A model generated the notes under the pieces. The model did not search any database, was not told the DNA's origin, and was given only the letters and a program-made list of their open reading frames with translations. From contig CAVSAR010000006.1 of NCBI GenBank assembly GCA_963726085.1, positions 50,699 through 114,698 of the forward strand: a DNA stretch of 64,000 nucleotides, read 5' to 3'. Each line of letters starts with the position of its first letter. Position 1 is the first letter of the stretch. Positions 61,571-64,000 of this stretch are shown here, one piece after another. This stretch comes from ZC4RG30 sp963726085. GTDB taxonomy: Bacteria; Pseudomonadota; Gammaproteobacteria; Steroidobacterales; Steroidobacteraceae. The position numbers were made by a program, and so were the translations under genes.

Positions 61571-62042
61571 GGCATTGCTTCACGCGATGTGCCAGCCTTC
61601 TCCAATGAGTGTCACGGTCGCACAGGCAGGCCCTCGCATCGAATCGTCCCCCGAATGGCTATCCAAGACCTTGGTGCGTTCGCCATCGCGCCTGTCAGCA
61701 GCTTGCGGCTGATACCTTCGAGCCTAATCTCGGCACGACGGCTACATGGAGTGTCTACCTGACCGGCATAGAGTGCCGATACAAAGGTATACGAAGCGAC
61801 TCGCCAGGACGAGCCCTGAGCCATCGGGCCGCGGAGTCGGAAGCTGGTCGCAGAGGAGTCGCTCGACCGGCTCGACCTTGAAGTCAAAAGTGATGCGAGT
61901 CTGGAGACGGACGTTGGCTTAACCAGCACGTGTTGGCCGAGCTGCAGCGCCCATAGACGTAGGTGGCGGATCAACAACGTGATGCGCAGCGGAAGCGTTC
62001 AGCCGAGTTCAGTGCAGCGTTGGCACTACGTTCCAGCATGCC
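61571..62042 (-). pseudogene. Decayed cassette gene
   Basis: The whole cassette lacks one continuous good frame. Protein-like stretches occur in different minus-strand frames: RLQTRITFDFKVEPVERLL then EIRLEGISRKLLTGAMAN and SWIAIRGTIRCEGLPVRP, ending 61612. A 121-codon open frame exists from a TTG at 61977 but its first half looks like out-of-frame sequence. Family not recognisable. Confidence 0.45.
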
Positions 62043-62179
62043 GCCTAACAGTTCCGTTCAGCGGCCGGGCTACTGCACGCATCAGCACGCGGGCGCGCAT
62101 GACTTGTTCTAGCACAGCGACCCCTCGCCCGCGGCCAAGCACTTTATCGATCCCGGACCGCTGCAACGGTTTGTTAGAC
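62043..62179 (-). repeat. attC site
   Basis: 137 bp, cores GCCTAAC and GTTAGAC; two bases longer than its neighbours. Confidence 0.93.
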
Positions 62180-62327
62180 GATCGACCTTCAAATCTTACA
62201 GATAGCATCTGCAACGACCATCCGCGGATCGACAAAGATGGCGTTACTAACAGTGTTCGGGCATTAGCCCGAAAAGCACCAGGATAGTGCGGCGAAGTCC
62301 TCGCGGATGATGCGGACAATCGAGCAC
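62180..62327. other. Cassette 3' segment without clear gene
   Basis: About 150 bp after the 77-residue membrane gene. A minus-strand frame starting ATGTGTATGA at the gene's stop continues into the attC; no family, probably spurious. Confidence 0.35.
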
Positions 62328-62561
62328 TCATACACATGGAAATGGTAATCCTATCGGCCAGTCAGGCGCTTTAGCGATAGATACAATGGCGACGATACCC
62401 AACGTAGTTGACGTTGCAACGACGAGCCAATATGTCCAAGGATTGGTGTCTCTCTTTACTGATCCGAACTTGGCATATGCTTTCCGAGTCTGCAACTCGA
62501 TGGCAGCCTTCCCGAGGAGTGCGACGCCAAATGCGATACCCACAATAGGACTGGCTGCCAT
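62328..62561 (-). CDS. Small two-helix membrane protein, cassette gene
   Basis: 77 residues: helices IVGIAFGVALLGKAAIEL and TYWLVVATSTTLGIVAIVSI with a charged loop (TRKAYAKFGSVKRDTNP). No family recognised. Confidence 0.68.
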   Translation of the reverse strand: MAASPIVGIAFGVALLGKAAIELQTRKAYAKFGSVKRDTNPWTYWLVVATSTTLGIVAIVSIAKAPDWPIGLPFPCV

Positions 62562-62569
62562 AGTCGGTC

Positions 62570-62704
62570 GTCTAACTGCACCGTTCAGCGGCCGGGCACT
62601 GACCTGTCAGCACGCGGGCGCGCATGGCTGCTCTGAGCAATCGGCCTCCTCGCCCGCGGCCGAGCACTTTATGTGTCCCGGACCGCTGCAACGGTTTGTT
62701 AGAC
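62570..62704 (-). repeat. attC site
   Basis: 135 bp, cores GTCTAAC and GTTAGAC. Confidence 0.93.
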
Positions 62705-62707
62705 GAC

Positions 62708-62971
62708 TCATTTATAGACATCTTTACGATGGCCTACTTTGTAGATCGTGACGGCACTGGCAGCATCGTCGATTTCGTACACCACGCGATAGTGCCCCTG
62801 ACGGACACGGTACCGGCCATCGAAGCCGGCGAGCTTCTCTGACCCATTGGGGCGTGGATCATTGGCTAGAGCCTGGATCTTTCCGACGATGCGAGCACGA
62901 TCGGCCTTCGTCCCTACAGCCTCAAGCTCCTTTGCAGCTGAAGGCTTAATGGAGAGGCTATATGGCGCCAC
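62708..62971 (-). CDS. RelE/ParE-family toxin
   Basis: 87 residues from GTG 62971: YSLSIKPSAAKELEAVG, LANDPRPNGSEKLAG, YRVRQGHYRVVYEI, VGHRKDVY. These are RelE-type mRNA interferase features (basic residues and C-terminal Tyr). Overlaps the antitoxin gene by 14 bp, antitoxin first. Confidence 0.92.
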   Translation of the reverse strand: MAPYSLSIKPSAAKELEAVGTKADRARIVGKIQALANDPRPNGSEKLAGFDGRYRVRQGHYRVVYEIDDAASAVTIYKVGHRKDVYK

Positions 62972-63188
62972 GTCGCTTCATGCCCTGCACGAAGCTATCA
63001 AAGGAGATGCTGCGCTCGCGCTTGCGCTTGTCAAAAGAGGCAAGGTCTATCGCATCTTCTGCCAGGGATGCCTTGACGGCGTCGTTCACCATGTCGGAGA
63101 TGGACTGGTCATTTGCGGCAGCACGCAGCCGAAGGGCCTTATGGACCTCGGCGTCAAAATAGACAGTGGCTCGCTTTGGGGTGCTCAT
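62958..63188 (-). CDS. Ribbon-helix-helix (CopG-like) antitoxin
   Basis: 76 residues: RATVYFDAEVHKALRLRAA is the RHH strand and helix, SISDMVNDAVKASLAED the second helix; the C-terminal part (DKRKRERSISFDSFVQGMK) should wrap the toxin. Partner of the RelE-like toxin. Confidence 0.9.
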   Translation of the reverse strand: MSTPKRATVYFDAEVHKALRLRAAANDQSISDMVNDAVKASLAEDAIDLASFDKRKRERSISFDSFVQGMKRRGAI

Positions 63189-63198
63189 GGCAGAAGCA

Positions 63199-63222
63199 TG
63201 ACGTCAAAACGTTGTGACGTCA
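63199..63222. promoter_or_regulatory. Tandem TGACGTCA palindromes upstream of the antitoxin gene
   Basis: Two perfect TGACGTCA palindromes at 63199-63206 and 63215-63222, 16 bp apart, the first 11 bp from the start codon. Typical arrangement for cooperative RHH-dimer autoregulation. Confidence 0.75.
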
Positions 63223-63244
63223 ACTATTAGCACCACAATGAGTC

Positions 63245-63379
63245 GTCTAACTGCACCGTTCAGCGGCCGGACACAGATCTAGCGGCACGCAGGGCGCGCA
63301 TGACTTGTCTGGCACATCGCCTCCTCGCCCGCGGCCGCGCACTTTATCCATCCCGGACCGCTGCAACGGCTTGTTAGCT
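63245..63379 (-). repeat. attC site
   Basis: 135 bp, cores GTCTAAC and GTTAGCT. Confidence 0.92.
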
Positions 63380-63628
63380 GGCGTTTCGAAGCTCTTCACG
63401 AAGTACCCTGCGAAGGGTCGCCTCCAGGGGCTCGCGTCTGCGCTTCATGTGCTCGCGCAGAGCTGCGTTGATGAGGGACTGATAGTTGCCGCCACCCGCA
63501 GCATCTACCTCGCTCTTGAACCATTCAATCAGTTCATCATCAAGGCGAATTGTGATGCGCGTCTTTCCCACCGGAGCCTTCACAACCGGACCGCGCTTGG
63601 CTTTGGAGAAATCGTAGGCCTTACGCAT
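63374..63628 (-). CDS. brnA: BrnA-family antitoxin
   Basis: 84 residues. KTRITIRLDDELIEWFKSEV and YQSLINAALREHM are the RHH core of BrnA. It starts one base inside the toxin stop (TAATG), so translation is coupled. Its C-terminus reaches the attC core. Confidence 0.9.
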   Translation of the reverse strand: MRKAYDFSKAKRGPVVKAPVGKTRITIRLDDELIEWFKSEVDAAGGGNYQSLINAALREHMKRRREPLEATLRRVLREELRNAS

Positions 63629-63900
63629 TAGTCTTCCTCATAGATCTTCCGTTCACTGGAGCTGGCCATTCGCGAAGAGATGATCCGAATGCCCGCCTCC
63701 ACGTATGTATAGACGGTAAGCAATACCTGACCTGTTGGGCTAGCCGCCAAGGTCACAAAGCCCTCTTCGTCCTCCGCGAATGGATCAGCAATGGTGAAAG
63801 CTCGAGGGTCAGACAAAGACACCGCCGCGTCAGCGAAAGAAACGCCGTGTTTCTTCAGGTTCGACGCTGCCTTGTTTGGATCCCACTCGAACCCATCCAT
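63628..63900 (-). CDS. brnT: BrnT-family toxin
   Basis: 90 residues from ATG 63900: FEWDPNKAASNLKKHGVSFA, then AGIRIISSRMASSSERKIYE, the BrnT ribonuclease pattern. Intact counterpart to the frameshifted copy at 59696. The toxin gene precedes the antitoxin gene, as usual for brnTA. Confidence 0.92.
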   Translation of the reverse strand: MDGFEWDPNKAASNLKKHGVSFADAAVSLSDPRAFTIADPFAEDEEGFVTLAASPTGQVLLTVYTYVEAGIRIISSRMASSSERKIYEED

Positions 63901-63973
63901 GCGGCATTGTATGCACACATGTGCACAGGCGTCAACGTAAGTCCCTAGGCGCTACACATACATATCCAGCGGC

Positions 63974-64000
63974 AGCTAACTTCGCCGTTCAGCGGCCGGC
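63974..64000 (-). repeat. attC site, cut by window edge
   Basis: Left core AGCTAAC followed by CGCCGTTCAGCGGCCGGC, identical in pattern to the others. The array therefore continues to the right. Confidence 0.88.

Larger units (their letters stand above)
48310..64000 (-). mobile_element. Distal part of a chromosomal integron cassette array
   Basis: A run of single-gene units, nearly all on the minus strand, separated by about 22 attC sites or remnants. From 53433 rightwards the intact sites are 135 bp (one is 137) between the outer RYYYAAC and GTTRRRY cores. On the minus strand each site begins GCCTAACAAACCGTTGCAGC just after a gene stop and ends in GAACGGAACTGTTAGGC just before the next gene. 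The arm with the extra base lies on the gene side, giving the recombination orientation. attI and intI are predicted beyond 64000. No intI gene lies in the window. Confidence 0.95.

Noticed and set aside
62026..62337. 103-codon minus-strand frame
   Set aside because: More than half is attC-encoded (NKPLQRSG-type sequence) and the remainder has no recognisable features.
49297..64000. Regularly spaced repeats as a possible CRISPR array
   Set aside because: Repeats are about 135 bp, spaced by whole genes, with inverted arms and integrase core sites; no short identical repeat-spacer pattern or cas genes.

Overview
The window is a GC-rich chromosomal segment of a proteobacterium, most likely a gammaproteobacterium of the Xanthomonadales/Steroidobacterales/Nevskiales type. 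That placement is an inference from the mix of RimO, GlmS/GlmU, MltA, SdaA, HdeD and paired quinohemoprotein-like dehydrogenases, and from long integron attC sites. No rRNA, tRNA, phage or insertion sequence is visible.

Layout. 1-8.7 kb holds housekeeping genes (a partial methyltransferase, rimO, glmS, glmU, a VIT-type transporter) with a HipA-like toxin of YjjJ type beside an AT-rich island. 8.8-21 kb is an exported oxidation region: an operon of a DUF1592-type cytochrome, a frame-disrupted DUF1552 protein, an ankyrin protein and a Tat-exported metallo-beta-lactamase-fold protein, plus two cytochrome c/PQQ dehydrogenase-like proteins, sdaA, dodecin and an aldo/keto reductase. 22-26.4 kb has mltA, a GST, a GNAT, a Lys/Arg-rich histone-like repeat protein and a SnoaL-like protein carrying the same basic tail. 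26.4-33.9 kb is one tightly packed minus-strand operon: a split PEP-synthase-like phosphotransferase pair, a biotin carrier protein, a biotin carboxylase (two frameshifts), a divergent carboxyltransferase, a HAD phosphatase and an HdeD-like membrane protein. It looks like a phosphorylation-plus-carboxylation pathway of unknown substrate. 34-48.3 kb is a run of small one-domain enzymes nearly all on the minus strand (GNAT, VOC, GST, DHFR-like, SRPBCC, cupin, DUF1801, NTF2-like, GFA, MUG).

The most striking region is about 48.3 kb to the right edge: the distal end of a chromosomal integron cassette array. It carries at least 17 recognisable attC sites, almost all exactly 135 bp between the outer core sites, plus degenerate copies to the left. 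Asymmetry between the attC arms and gene orientation both place the array on the minus strand, so attI and the integrase should lie beyond position 64000. attC sites become more degenerate from right to left, as expected for oldest cassettes at the distal end. Cassettes include three toxin-antitoxin modules (one with a frameshifted toxin), two GNATs, a pyrimidine-dimer glycosylase, a GFA protein, several small membrane proteins and several exported proteins of no recognised family, including two that appear related to each other.

Several genes carry single-base frame disruptions (DUF1552, biotin carboxylase, brnT, one GNAT). Whether these are decay or assembly errors cannot be settled from the sequence alone.
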